Source of the DNA: Chitinophagaceae bacterium | Lineage (GTDB): Bacteria; Bacteroidota; Bacteroidia; Chitinophagales; Chitinophagaceae | Reading direction: 5' to 3' | Length of the DNA: 47,635 bases | NCBI GenBank assembly: GCA_016787125.1 | Contig: JAEUVM010000099.1 | Coordinates: 1 to 47,635 of the forward strand | In this document: piece after piece, positions 33,602-41,754 of the stretch | Position numbering within the stretch: position 1 is the first letter of the stretch | Layout: each line of letters begins with the position of its first letter | Translations under genes and position numbers: made by a program | The notes under the pieces: model-generated | The model's database searches: none | What the model was told of the DNA's origin: nothing | The model's input: only the letters and a program-made list of their open reading frames with translations

Positions 33602-35182
33602 TTAGAGCGGCAAGGCTTGGGTTCTTACAGTTAATTCTGCTGCGCCAAGTACGGTCGAAAGCAGGAAGGCTCTGTCATTCGCAGCACCCTGGTAACGTAC
33701 TGTACGGTTCATATTAATATCAGAACGATTGTACACGTTGGTCAAAACAGTAAGTTCGTTAGAGCCAAGGTCTGTCAGCAATACTGCACGGTCATTGCCT
33801 GCACCCTGGTAACGGGAGTTTGTATTTCCATTTACATTACCACCCCACAGCAGCGTTCTTCCTCCACTGGTGGTGTACGCAGCACTGGTACCAAAAATCT
33901 GCGCATCAACCATGGTTGAAAAATCAGTTGTGCTTCCCGGAGTGGCTTCACTCAGGCTCTGGAGGTTAGCAACAGGATCAGTAGCTATGCCGAGGTGGTT
34001 GCGGTGGCGTACTGCAAGAGTATAGCTGGCACCAGCATCCAGATTCTTGAAATAAACAGGGCTTACACCATCAATATCCACGATATCGCCATCACGCTGT
34101 ACAAAGGCAGCACGGGTTTGAACCACAGTAGCACCGGGGTTCACTCCGCTGTTATCACGCAGTTCCAGGAATACCCAGTCTACAATATTATCACCGGTAA
34201 GGGCTGCGTTGTTGAACACAGTGGCGTTAGCGACTTCTGTTACTGGATTATTTACATGCGTAAATGAAGTATTGTAAGGTGCAGAACGATAAGGATCCGT
34301 AAGCGGTATCAGGTTAGTGCCTGCACGCAGGTTATCATTCATATCGGTACCATTAAATGCACCCTGCAGCATCACTCTCATTCTGCTCAGCAGGAAGCGG
34401 TTCATGGCATACAGGTTGCCATTGCCGGTAACCGGTGCAGCTGCATCATCAGTACCTGTATTAATAGTACCACCGGCCAGCACCCAGTTGGTGCCGTTCC
34501 AGAAGATACCGCGGAGTTCAGTTTCAGTACCGCTAAAGTTGGCGTTATAATTACCAGACACATTCAGCGTACCGGTGATACCGGTACGGGTCAAAGGCCA
34601 GTAGAGGTTCAGGTAGTCGGTACTGCGGGGGTGTTTGTTGGGATCCGCTCCGCCTTTTACCTGCGTACCTACTGAAGCTGAGGAATAAGAACCACTGGTG
34701 GTAAGAGAAGCAGGATAGTAAGCTGCGCCCGATCCAAGCGGCATTACGTAGTTGGTCAGGTTGCTGCTTACTTCTTTGACAAGCTGACCGGTGCCGGTAG
34801 TCTCAAAGAATTTGCCTGCGCCACCACCGGAACTGGTAGCGATGTCAGACAGGCGCACGTTAAAGTTGCCCTGAATGATTTTTCCATTGGTAAACAACAT
34901 GCTGGTGCCTATCCGGGCATTACCGGTAAGGGTGGCATTGGCGGTGTTATCCATTTCCAGGTTGGGAATGGTAAAGCCGTTCATGTTGACATTCTGGTTG
35001 GCACTGCCTTTCAGCACTATCTTGCCTGGTCCCTGGATGTCCACATTACTCGTTACATCACCCTGTACTACCACGGAGGCGCCAGACTGGATGAAGAGCG
35101 TTGCATTGTCAACAAACAATTGGGAATGTCCGCATAAAGCGACAAGGGTCAGCAGCGGAAGGATTGCGATCAATTTTCTCAT
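33602..35182 (-). CDS. Large secreted beta-rich protein with two C-terminal dockerin-like repeats
   Basis: A 526-residue protein starting at the ATG at 35182 (a TTG three codons upstream also fits the frame) with a signal peptide. Residues ~25-100 are a right-handed strand ladder like those of adhesins; the middle part is unassigned. At the C-terminus two repeats of 39-residue period contain RYQGAxNDRA (residues 457 and 496), each preceded by Asp/Asn-x-Asn-x-Asn steps like the calcium-binding loop of dockerins. It has no T9SS sorting domain. Its neighbour has a cohesin-like module, so the pair may interact. Function unknown. Confidence 0.72.
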   Translation of the reverse strand: MRKLIAILPLLTLVALCGHSQLFVDNATLFIQSGASVVVQGDVTSNVDIQGPGKIVLKGSANQNVNMNGFTIPNLEMDNTANATLTGNARIGTSMLFTNGKIIQGNFNVRLSDIATSSGGGAGKFFETTGTGQLVKEVSSNLTNYVMPLGSGAAYYPASLTTSGSYSSASVGTQVKGGADPNKHPRSTDYLNLYWPLTRTGITGTLNVSGNYNANFSGTETELRGIFWNGTNWVLAGGTINTGTDDAAAPVTGNGNLYAMNRFLLSRMRVMLQGAFNGTDMNDNLRAGTNLIPLTDPYRSAPYNTSFTHVNNPVTEVANATVFNNAALTGDNIVDWVFLELRDNSGVNPGATVVQTRAAFVQRDGDIVDIDGVSPVYFKNLDAGASYTLAVRHRNHLGIATDPVANLQSLSEATPGSTTDFSTMVDAQIFGTSAAYTTSGGRTLLWGGNVNGNTNSRYQGAGNDRAVLLTDLGSNELTVLTNVYNRSDINMNRTVRYQGAANDRAFLLSTVLGAAELTVRTQALPL

Positions 35183-35403
35183 AATACACAAGGTTTTAGG
35201 TTCAGCTTCATTTATTTACCTTTTGCAAATATCATTTAGACACAGCAAAATAGCTAATGAAACAACATGTTTGGTTTTCATTTAGTAAACGGAAGCTTCC
35301 ATTGAGTGAACGGGAGGGTATGAAGGTCGGACTTTTATCCGATTGAAAGATACCACAAACGGGTGATTTTTTTAACAGCGTGAAAAACTTTTACCGGCCA
35401 CCC

Positions 35404-36840
35404 CTACCCGTTTTTTTTGCGGCGGAAAAATCGTGCCAGTCTTGCGTACTTGTCTTTATTGAACAATTGGGAGTCCCGCATGGCCTTGTAAGTGAGAAAA
35501 AACCCGATGGGCACCAGCACAAAAGTGGCCAGCCACATCCCGGTAAAGGGGGTTAGACTGTTCTCCTTGGCAAATTTCTCCCCCGTGGTACTGGAAAAGT
35601 AGAAAATCATGAAGAAAACAATAGCAAAGATCAGTGGCGTACCCAGCCCGCCTTTCCGGATGATGGAACCCAGCGGCGCCCCGATAAGGAAAAGTACCAT
35701 ACAGGCCAGCGATAACACGATCTTCCTGTGCCATTCGATCTTGTGCCGCCGCAGGGTCCGCTGCCTGTCTTCCAGGGTGGTATCCACAGCCCCGGCCGTG
35801 GTTTTCATTGATCCGGCTATGCTTTGTACCGACTGGTTTACGTTCTGCCTGGCAGAATCCGGCAACAATTCATCAAACTTCAGCACCTTTTTGCCTCCCG
35901 GTGTATCAACTATCCCATACCGGGCCCAGTTGGAGTCTGCCAGCTTTGCAAACCTGAATTGCATGAACAAATTGGCCTGGTTCTGGTCCCTTGCCAGCTT
36001 AATATCCTTGTGTATCGAATCCATCGCCACTTCCAGCTGGCGCATGCTCAGCATTTTTTCATTGCTCCGGTTCAGGCTGTCGGGTGTGCGGTTCGAAAAA
36101 CCGAGTGTGCTGAGGTCAAACTGCTTCTTATATTCCTTAAACCCGATCCGCACATATTCAGTGCCTCCTGGGCCGTAGGGATTACCCCGCTCCTGGTAGC
36201 GCCAGCCATCCCGCAGGTTAAATTCAAGAAAACGCTTGTTGGCAGATACCCGCATCACGCCATAATTGGCTATTATGAAATTATCCTGCAGCGGGTTGCC
36301 CTGCTCATACACAATTACATCCCGTATAATGCTGTCATTATCTTCCTTCTTGCCGATCTTGATGGCAAACTGCGGAATGCGGTCATAAAAAACCCCTTCT
36401 TTCAGATCGAAGGCAGGTTTGGCAAACACGATATCCGAAAGAAGGGTTCGTTGCTTCAGGGTGGCAACAGGTATAATGTAGTTTGAAAAAACAAAAGCCA
36501 CGCCCGACAACAGCAGCGTTACAAAAAACAGCGGACGCATAAACCGCAGTAAGGAAATTCCGGCCGACTTGATGGCCACCAGTTCAAAACTTTCGCCAAG
36601 GTTGCCAAACGTCATCAGCGAAGAAAGCAAAATGGCCAGTGGCAGGGCAAGCGGAACCAGTGTGGCGCTCAGGTACCAGATAAATTCAAGAATGATGTTG
36701 GTGCCAAGTCCCTTGTTTACAAAATCATCAATATACAGCCAGAAGAACTGCATAATGAGTACAAATAGCGTGATGAAGAATGTGGCTATAAATGGCCCGA
36801 TAAAGGCCTTAATTATGAGTATGTCAAGTTTCTTGAACAC
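35404..36840 (-). CDS. LptF/LptG-family lipopolysaccharide export permease
   Basis: A 478-residue permease of the YjgP/YjgQ (LptF/LptG) family, the membrane component that extracts lipopolysaccharide from the inner membrane. Membrane segments are seen at about residues 12-38, 55-80, 95-120 and four more at the C-terminus, with a large periplasmic domain between. The start is GTG at 36840 (MFKKLDILIIKAFIGPF). In Bacteroidota one gene often serves as both LptF and LptG, so I give no single symbol. The start lies 13 bp from that of a divergent gene. Confidence 0.9.
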   Translation of the reverse strand: MFKKLDILIIKAFIGPFIATFFITLFVLIMQFFWLYIDDFVNKGLGTNIILEFIWYLSATLVPLALPLAILLSSLMTFGNLGESFELVAIKSAGISLLRFMRPLFFVTLLLSGVAFVFSNYIIPVATLKQRTLLSDIVFAKPAFDLKEGVFYDRIPQFAIKIGKKEDNDSIIRDVIVYEQGNPLQDNFIIANYGVMRVSANKRFLEFNLRDGWRYQERGNPYGPGGTEYVRIGFKEYKKQFDLSTLGFSNRTPDSLNRSNEKMLSMRQLEVAMDSIHKDIKLARDQNQANLFMQFRFAKLADSNWARYGIVDTPGGKKVLKFDELLPDSARQNVNQSVQSIAGSMKTTAGAVDTTLEDRQRTLRRHKIEWHRKIVLSLACMVLFLIGAPLGSIIRKGGLGTPLIFAIVFFMIFYFSSTTGEKFAKENSLTPFTGMWLATFVLVPIGFFLTYKAMRDSQLFNKDKYARLARFFRRKKNG

Positions 36841-36841
36841 C

Positions 36842-36849
36842 TATCTTTA
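36842..36849 (+). promoter_or_regulatory. -7 box 4 nt from the ATG of the unknown gene at 36854
   Basis: TATCTTTA followed by ATCT and the ATG at 36854: the same spacing as at 9252 and 14842. It lies within the leader of the divergent LptF/G gene. Confidence 0.5.
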
Positions 36850-36853
36850 ATCT

Positions 36854-37501
36854 ATGAATGCGGCAAAAATAAGGCTTTCGGAAGAGGAGATGCTGTTGCT
36901 GAAAAATGCAGGCTGGATTTTAACAAAGAACAATGCGCTGGAGAAAGTAAAACGAATGCTGGGCGAACTGCTCATCCTGCTACAGGAGATAATCCAGGAG
37001 AAGGGTAAAGTTTATTTTCCTGCAGAAGTACTTGCCTCCGCAGGCAAAATCTCAAGAGGAGAAAATTATCTTGGTCTGCCCTGGGTGATACTGGACCATC
37101 CCCGCTATTTTGAAAAAGGAAATACAATGGCCTTTCGCACTTTATTCTGGTGGGGCCGCTGCTTCAGTATCACACTGCATCTTTCCGGCAGGTATAAATC
37201 CAGATTTGAAAAATCCATCCTCTGCCAATACGACACAATACGGGCAACAGCTTCAACGGAAAACAAACCGTTGTATATATGTGTGAACGGGAATGAATGG
37301 GAACACCATTTTGAAGAAACCAACTACCGGCCCATACAGCGATTAGATAAAACAGAATGGGAAAAGCTCATCCTGGAAAAACCATTTATCAAGCTGGCGA
37401 AAATGATACCGCTGGATGAATGGAACGGTCAGACTGATATAAATGAAATACTGGCGTGGCAGTACCGCTCACTCCTGGATTTGCTGAAGCAGGAAGATTA
37501 A
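36854..37501 (+). CDS. Protein of unknown function
   Basis: A 215-residue soluble protein without signal peptide or membrane segment. The first ~60 residues form a helical region (LSEEEMLLLKNAGWILTKNNALEKVKRMLGELLILLQE), the rest is mixed with several aromatic strands (FWWGRCFSITLHLSG). I do not recognise the family. The reading frame is clean and the codon use matches the neighbours, with a good -7 box, so it is real. Its last codon overlaps the stop of the convergent START-like gene. Confidence 0.7.
   Translation: MNAAKIRLSEEEMLLLKNAGWILTKNNALEKVKRMLGELLILLQEIIQEKGKVYFPAEVLASAGKISRGENYLGLPWVILDHPRYFEKGNTMAFRTLFWWGRCFSITLHLSGRYKSRFEKSILCQYDTIRATASTENKPLYICVNGNEWEHHFEETNYRPIQRLDKTEWEKLILEKPFIKLAKMIPLDEWNGQTDINEILAWQYRSLLDLLKQED
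36864..36871 (-). promoter_or_regulatory. -7 box of the LptF/G gene inside the divergent gene
   Basis: TATTTTTG on the minus strand, a perfect TAnnTTTG, lies 23 nt before the GTG start at 36840 and inside codons 4-6 of the divergent gene at 36854. No -33 match is clear. Confidence 0.5.
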
Positions 37502-37875
37502 TTGCCCAGGCGGTGAAAAAGCTCCTTCACCTGGTAATCCCACAACTGACTCTGATCTTTGATGTCTTTTTTCTCTGCAAAATCCTTTATCACCAGGATC
37601 GTCTGGTTGGTGATCTCCGACTTCTCAATGCGAAACTCAAAGTATTCCTCCTTGGGTGCCGTTTGCCAATGAAACCGGATGAATTTATCCTGCTCACTTT
37701 CCACAAGGTCAGCCTTATCAAAAGAACCGCTCCAGCCAAAATAAAAAATGTTGTCCCTTTCGTCCACCTTATCCGCAAACCATTCTCCCAGCCCCGCAGG
37801 CGTGGAAAGGAATTCGTACAGGATGGAAGGCGAACAGCGAACCGGAAACTCGAGGGTGTATAATTGTTTACTCAT
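37498..37875 (-). CDS. START-like (SRPBCC) domain protein
   Basis: A 125-residue protein of the START/SRPBCC helix-grip fold: SPSILYEFLSTPAGLGEWFADKV, a central sheet (IRFHWQTAPKEEYFEFRIE) and a C-terminal helix (LWDYQVKELFHRLG). These bind hydrophobic ligands or act as small chaperone-like activators (AHSA1-type). The ligand is unknown. Its stop codon overlaps that of the convergent gene by two bases; a candidate -7 box with one mismatch (TATTATTG, 37906-37913) precedes it. Confidence 0.85.
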   Translation of the reverse strand: MSKQLYTLEFPVRCSPSILYEFLSTPAGLGEWFADKVDERDNIFYFGWSGSFDKADLVESEQDKFIRFHWQTAPKEEYFEFRIEKSEITNQTILVIKDFAEKKDIKDQSQLWDYQVKELFHRLGN

Positions 37876-38180
37876 CTTTCTCTCTAAAATTCATTGCGAT
37901 AGCTGCAATAATAGAAAATAAATCATTGCGGCAAATTATTTTACAGCTTATTTTTCCCCGCCGGCCCCGGCCTGGGCATAGCTGCAAAATAAATTCTGCA
38001 TGAAATCGTTAATAAAGCGTCAAAATATATTTGGCAGCAATGGTCAATTTGTATAAATTGCCTTGAACTTCAATTCTTTCTGAACGACCAAGGACATTGT
38101 GGTGGGTATTTTAGGCGTATAAAGTATAACCAAAACTTATAATTCTTTAACCCTTTAAATGCACCATAAACACCATACCT
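37876..38180. other. 305-bp spacer between START-like gene and rpoD
   Basis: No coding region is supported. It contains the presumed promoters of both divergent genes, including TATATTTG at 38026-38033 on the plus strand (148 bp before rpoD), a perfect -7 box without a visible TTTG partner. It is AT-rich apart from a short GC-rich patch near 37960. Confidence 0.45.
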
Positions 38181-39056
38181 ATGAGCATGAGACAACTGAA
38201 GATCTCGAAGTCTATTACTAATCGGGAATCTCAGAGTTTAGAAAAATACCTGCAGGAGATCGGCAAAGTCGAACTCATTTCCCCCGAAGAAGAGGTGCGG
38301 CTGGCTACCCTCATTAAACAGGGTGACCAAAAAGCATTAGACCGCCTTACCAAGGCCAACCTTCGTTTTGTGGTATCTGTTGCCAAACAATACCAGAACC
38401 AGGGCCTCTCCCTTCCCGACCTGATCAATGAAGGAAATCTCGGCCTCATCAAAGCCGCACAGCGCTTCGATGAAACCCGTGGTTTTAAGTTCATCTCCTA
38501 TGCCGTTTGGTGGATACGCCAAAGCATTTTGCAGGCACTGGCCGAACAATCCCGTATCGTTCGCCTCCCGCTTAACAAAGTGGGCCTCACCAACCGCATC
38601 CAGAAAGCCTATTCGCTGCTCGAACAGCAGTATGAAAGGGAACCTTCAGCCGAAGAACTGGCCGAATTGCTGGAAATGGATATTGAAGAGGTAACAGCAA
38701 CCCTCGGTATCAATGGCCGCCACGTAAGTATGGACTCGCCCCTTTCCGACGGGGAAGAAAATACCCTGATGGACGTGATGGAAAACGAAAACGCCGAAAA
38801 AACCGATGGCGAACTGGTACACAACGAGTCGCTGAAAACAGAAATCGACCGGTCGCTCAAAACCCTTACCGACCGCCAGAAAGAAGTGATCTGCTTCTTC
38901 TTCGGCATCGGCGTGGATCACCCCATGAGCCTCGAAGATATCGGCGAACGCTTCAGCCTCACCCGTGAAAGGGTACGCCAGATAAAAGACAAGGCCATCA
39001 CCAAGCTGAAAGCCTCCAACCGGTGTCACCTGCTCAGAACTTATTTGGGAGCATAA
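38181..39056 (+). CDS. rpoD: RNA polymerase housekeeping sigma factor (RpoD/SigA)
   Basis: The primary sigma factor, in the short form typical of Bacteroidota, without the N-terminal region 1.1 and long non-conserved region. Region 1.2 is seen in [20 protein letters not shown], region 2.4 in [22 protein letters not shown], region 3 in [20 protein letters not shown] and region 4.2 in [27 protein letters not shown]. It recognises promoters with -33 TTTG and -7 TAnnTTTG in this phylum. Length is 291 residues; starting at the third codon (MRQLKI) is equally likely. Confidence 0.98.
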   Translation: MSMRQLKISKSITNRESQSLEKYLQEIGKVELISPEEEVRLATLIKQGDQKALDRLTKANLRFVVSVAKQYQNQGLSLPDLINEGNLGLIKAAQRFDETRGFKFISYAVWWIRQSILQALAEQSRIVRLPLNKVGLTNRIQKAYSLLEQQYEREPSAEELAELLEMDIEEVTATLGINGRHVSMDSPLSDGEENTLMDVMENENAEKTDGELVHNESLKTEIDRSLKTLTDRQKEVICFFFGIGVDHPMSLEDIGERFSLTRERVRQIKDKAITKLKASNRCHLLRTYLGA

Positions 39057-39101
39057 CCCGTCATTTAAAAAGATAATACCGCTAATAAATATTTACATTT
39101 T

Positions 39102-39109
39102 TATCTTTG
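39102..39109 (+). promoter_or_regulatory. -7-like box upstream of ffh
   Basis: TATCTTTG matches TAnnTTTG and would start transcription at about 39115, a few bases before the hairpin at 39120. No -33 TTTG is seen. Confidence 0.4.
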
Positions 39110-39119
39110 CCATTCTTTA

Positions 39120-39152
39120 AAAAGTGAACATTGATTGTTCACTTTTCTTTTT
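39120..39152 (+). terminator. Terminator-like hairpin between rpoD and ffh
   Basis: A perfect 11-bp stem AAAAGTGAACA / TGTTCACTTTT with a TTGAT loop, followed by CTTTTT. It probably ends the rpoD transcript. It lies 64 bp after the rpoD stop codon and 27 bp before the ffh ATG. Confidence 0.8.
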
Positions 39153-39178
39153 GTGAAACAGGAAAACAAAAGAGGACC

Positions 39179-40504
39179 ATGTTCAATTCACTGCAGGAAA
39201 AACTCGAATCAGCGTTTAAGAACCTGAAAGGCCAGGGAAGGATCACCGAGATCAATATTGCCAGCACAGTAAAAGATATCCGCCGGGCACTGGTAGATGC
39301 CGACGTAAACTATAAGATCGCCAAGGAATTTACCGACAAAGTGAAGGATAAGGCGATGGGTGAAAAGGTGATCAATGCCATCTCACCCGGCCAGCTGATG
39401 GTGAAGATCGTAAAGGATGAACTGGCCGAACTGATGGGCGGACAGGAAGCCGTTTTCAATGCCAAAGGCAACCCCGCCGTTATCCTCATCGCCGGTCTGC
39501 AGGGTAGTGGTAAAACCACTTTCAGCGGCAAACTGGCCAATTACCTGAAACAGAAAAAAGGCCTCTCCCCCCTGCTGGTGGCCGCAGATATTTACCGCCC
39601 CGCGGCCATGGAACAGCTCCGGGTGCTCGGCGAACAGATCGGCGTGGATGTGCATATTGAACTGGAAAACAAAGATGCCGTAGCCATCGCCCAGAATGCA
39701 GTAAAAGAAGCCCGCAGCAAGAATAAGAACGTGGTGATCATAGATACCGCCGGCCGACTGGCCGTAGATGAGGTAATGATGACCGAAGTGGCCAACGTAA
39801 AAAATGCCGTAAACCCGCAAGAGATACTCTTTGTGGTGGACTCCATGACCGGCCAGGATGCGGTGAACACCGCCAAAGCCTTCAACGACCGGCTCAACTT
39901 TACCGGCGTGGTGCTTACCAAGCTCGACGGCGACACCCGCGGTGGTGCAGCCATCTCCATCAAATACACAGTGGATAAACCCATCAAGTTTACCAGCAGC
40001 GGTGAAAAAATGGACACCCTCGATGTGTTTTACCCCGACAGGATGGCACAGCGTATCCTCGGCATGGGCGATATCACCACACTCGTGGAAAAAGCACAGG
40101 CCCAGTTTGACGAGGCAGAGGCTAAAAAACTGGAAGCCAAGATCCGCAAGAATAAATTTGATTTTGCCGACTTCAAAATGCAGCTCGAGCAGATCAAAAA
40201 GATGGGCAATATGAAAGATATGCTGGGCATGATACCCGGCGTGGGCAGCAAGGTAAAAGACCTCGACATCAACGAAGACTCTTTCAAAGGCATTGAAGCC
40301 ATGATCAACTCCATGACACCGGCCGAAAGGGCCGACCCGGACCTCATCGATGGCAACCGCAAAAAACGCATCGCCAAAGGAGCCGGCAAGGACATCCAGG
40401 ACGTAAACAACTTCATGAAGCAATTCGAACAGATGCGCAGCATGATGAAAAACATGAACAAAATGGGCGCATTCGGCCGTATGATCCCCGGAATGAGGAA
40501 ATAA
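39179..40504 (+). CDS. ffh: Signal recognition particle protein Ffh
   Basis: Ffh binds signal peptides of nascent membrane proteins and 4.5S RNA. I start at the ATG at 39179 (MFNSLQEKLESAFK, the family N-terminus); an open frame to 39131 translates the upstream hairpin. The 441-residue protein has the N domain, the GTPase P-loop GLQGSGKT (residues 106-113), DTAGR and TKLDGD motifs, and a methionine-rich M domain ending in NMNKMGAFGRMIPGMRK. The window has no ffs gene that I can recognise. Confidence 0.97.
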   Translation: MFNSLQEKLESAFKNLKGQGRITEINIASTVKDIRRALVDADVNYKIAKEFTDKVKDKAMGEKVINAISPGQLMVKIVKDELAELMGGQEAVFNAKGNPAVILIAGLQGSGKTTFSGKLANYLKQKKGLSPLLVAADIYRPAAMEQLRVLGEQIGVDVHIELENKDAVAIAQNAVKEARSKNKNVVIIDTAGRLAVDEVMMTEVANVKNAVNPQEILFVVDSMTGQDAVNTAKAFNDRLNFTGVVLTKLDGDTRGGAAISIKYTVDKPIKFTSSGEKMDTLDVFYPDRMAQRILGMGDITTLVEKAQAQFDEAEAKKLEAKIRKNKFDFADFKMQLEQIKKMGNMKDMLGMIPGVGSKVKDLDINEDSFKGIEAMINSMTPAERADPDLIDGNRKKRIAKGAGKDIQDVNNFMKQFEQMRSMMKNMNKMGAFGRMIPGMRK

Positions 40505-40516
40505 AGGGAAAGTCCG

Positions 40517-40572
40517 GACTTCCGACTTCCTACTCCCGACTTCCTACTTCCTACTTCCGACTTCTGACTTCC
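40517..40572. repeat. Heptamer tandem repeat, eight units
   Basis: Eight contiguous 7-bp units of GACTTCC type (GACTTCC, TACTTCC, TACTCCC and GACTTCT variants) between ffh and rpsP. The minus-strand unit is GGAAGTM. Confidence 0.9.
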
Positions 40573-40593
40573 TACTATTCCCCCACTTTTCCT

Positions 40594-40624
40594 TTTGTCA
40601 AATCGCTATACGGGCTTATATTTG
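40594..40624 (+). promoter_or_regulatory. rpsP promoter
   Basis: TTTG (40594-40597), 19 bp, TATATTTG (40617-40624): a complete match to the Bacteroidota housekeeping promoter, 58 bp upstream of the rpsP start. Confidence 0.8.
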
Positions 40625-40681
40625 TCGCCCGGTTTCCACCGGGACTAACAATTATTGTTTAACGCTGTTAAATTTCTATTT

Positions 40682-41128
40682 ATGTCAGCAAAAATCCGTC
40701 TTCAAAGACATGGGTCTAAAAAGAGGCCCTTTTACTTCATTGTTGTTGCCGACGCACGGGCACCCCGTGATGGCAAATTCATCCAGAAATTAGGTACTTA
40801 CAACCCCCTGACCGTTCCGGCTACTATCCAGCTCGATCGTCAGAAGGCTTTGGAATGGCTGAACAAAGGTGCCACACCTACCGACACCGTTCGCCGTATC
40901 CTCAGCTTTAAAGGCGTACTGTACCTGAAACACCTGCTCCGTGGTGTGGGGCTGGGACTTTTTGATGATGCAACAGCTATGGAGAAATTCACCAAGTGGA
41001 GTGCCGAGCACGAAGCACAGGTGAAAAGACGCCAGGAAGATGCTCACCGCCAAAGAAGAGCCAGACGTGCTATGCCGGGTCGCAGACCTGAGCGTAAAGC
41101 AGAAGGCGAAGGCGGTAGTGAAGGATAA
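40682..41128 (+). CDS. rpsP: 30S ribosomal protein S16
   Basis: S16 binds 16S rRNA in the small ribosomal subunit. I start at the ATG at 40682, where the family begins ([18 protein letters not shown]); the upstream extension to 40655 is not supported. The core S16 domain covers residues 1-~80; the remaining ~65 residues, rich in Arg, Glu and Gly, are the C-terminal extension usual in Bacteroidota. 148 residues in total. Confidence 0.97.
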   Translation: MSAKIRLQRHGSKKRPFYFIVVADARAPRDGKFIQKLGTYNPLTVPATIQLDRQKALEWLNKGATPTDTVRRILSFKGVLYLKHLLRGVGLGLFDDATAMEKFTKWSAEHEAQVKRRQEDAHRQRRARRAMPGRRPERKAEGEGGSEG

Positions 41129-41154
41129 TCAATCCCGCATCCTGAAAGTTTATT

Positions 41155-41187
41155 AATCCCGTTCTGGTCATTCAGAACGGGATTTTT
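41155..41187 (+). terminator. Intrinsic terminator after rpsP
   Basis: A perfect 12-bp stem AATCCCGTTCTG / CAGAACGGGATT, 6-nt loop GTCATT, followed by TTT. It lies 26 bp after the rpsP stop codon. Confidence 0.95.
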
Positions 41188-41212
41188 AGTACACATCTTC
41201 CCGTCTTCCCTT

Positions 41213-41220
41213 TAGATTTG
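41213..41220 (+). promoter_or_regulatory. -7 box for rimM
   Basis: TAGATTTG matches TAnnTTTG and lies 12 nt before the rimM ATG at 41233. With the rpsP terminator just upstream, it suggests rimM has its own promoter. Confidence 0.5.
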
Positions 41221-41232
41221 CATCCATCTTCA

Positions 41233-41751
41233 ATGGCTGAATACATCAATATCGGTAAACTGGTTGCCGCCCACGGGCTCACAGGCGAACTTTTACTCAA
41301 ACATAGTTTGGGTAAAAAAACAACACTGAAAGGATTACCCGCTGTTTTTATTGAAGAAAAAAAAGGTTCCTTCCTTCCCTATTTCATCGAATCGGCCAAA
41401 GCTAAAAATGACGAGGAGATATTACTGAAACTGGAAGGCATCAGCACCCGTGAGGCTGCACTGAAACTGGCTCAAAAAAGTACCTGGCTGCCCGGGGCTG
41501 ACTTTAAAAAATTTGCGTCTAAATCGGCTCCGGCCAACCTTCTCGGGTATTTGATCATAAACAACAACGAAGCGCTGGGTGAAATACTCGAACTCATCGA
41601 GCAGCCACACCAGCTTATCGCCCGCCTTGAAATAAAAGGAAAAGAAGTGCTCATTCCCCTGCATGAAGAAACATTACAGCGGGTTGACCACAAAAAAAAG
41701 CAGGTTACCGTTGCGCTGCCGGATGGACTGCTGGATATTTACCTGCAGTAA
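41233..41751 (+). CDS. rimM: 16S rRNA processing protein RimM
   Basis: RimM helps mature the 30S subunit head with ribosomal protein S19. The 172-residue protein starts at the ATG at 41233 (the frame extends to a TTG at 41218 but the family begins MAEYINIGKLVAAHGLTGELL). The N-terminal RimM barrel and C-terminal PRC-barrel (with IPLHEETLQRVDHKKKQVTVALPDGLLDIY) are complete. Its stop codon is 3 bp from that of the convergent ade gene. Confidence 0.93.
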   Translation: MAEYINIGKLVAAHGLTGELLLKHSLGKKTTLKGLPAVFIEEKKGSFLPYFIESAKAKNDEEILLKLEGISTREAALKLAQKSTWLPGADFKKFASKSAPANLLGYLIINNNEALGEILELIEQPHQLIARLEIKGKEVLIPLHEETLQRVDHKKKQVTVALPDGLLDIYLQ

Positions 41752-41754
41752 TTT

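Noticed and set aside
39131-39178. Early start for ffh
   Set aside because: These codons lie in the terminator-like hairpin and lack family similarity.
39383-40423. 346-residue His-rich frame antisense to ffh
   Set aside because: It is a shadow of the ffh reading frame; no family features.
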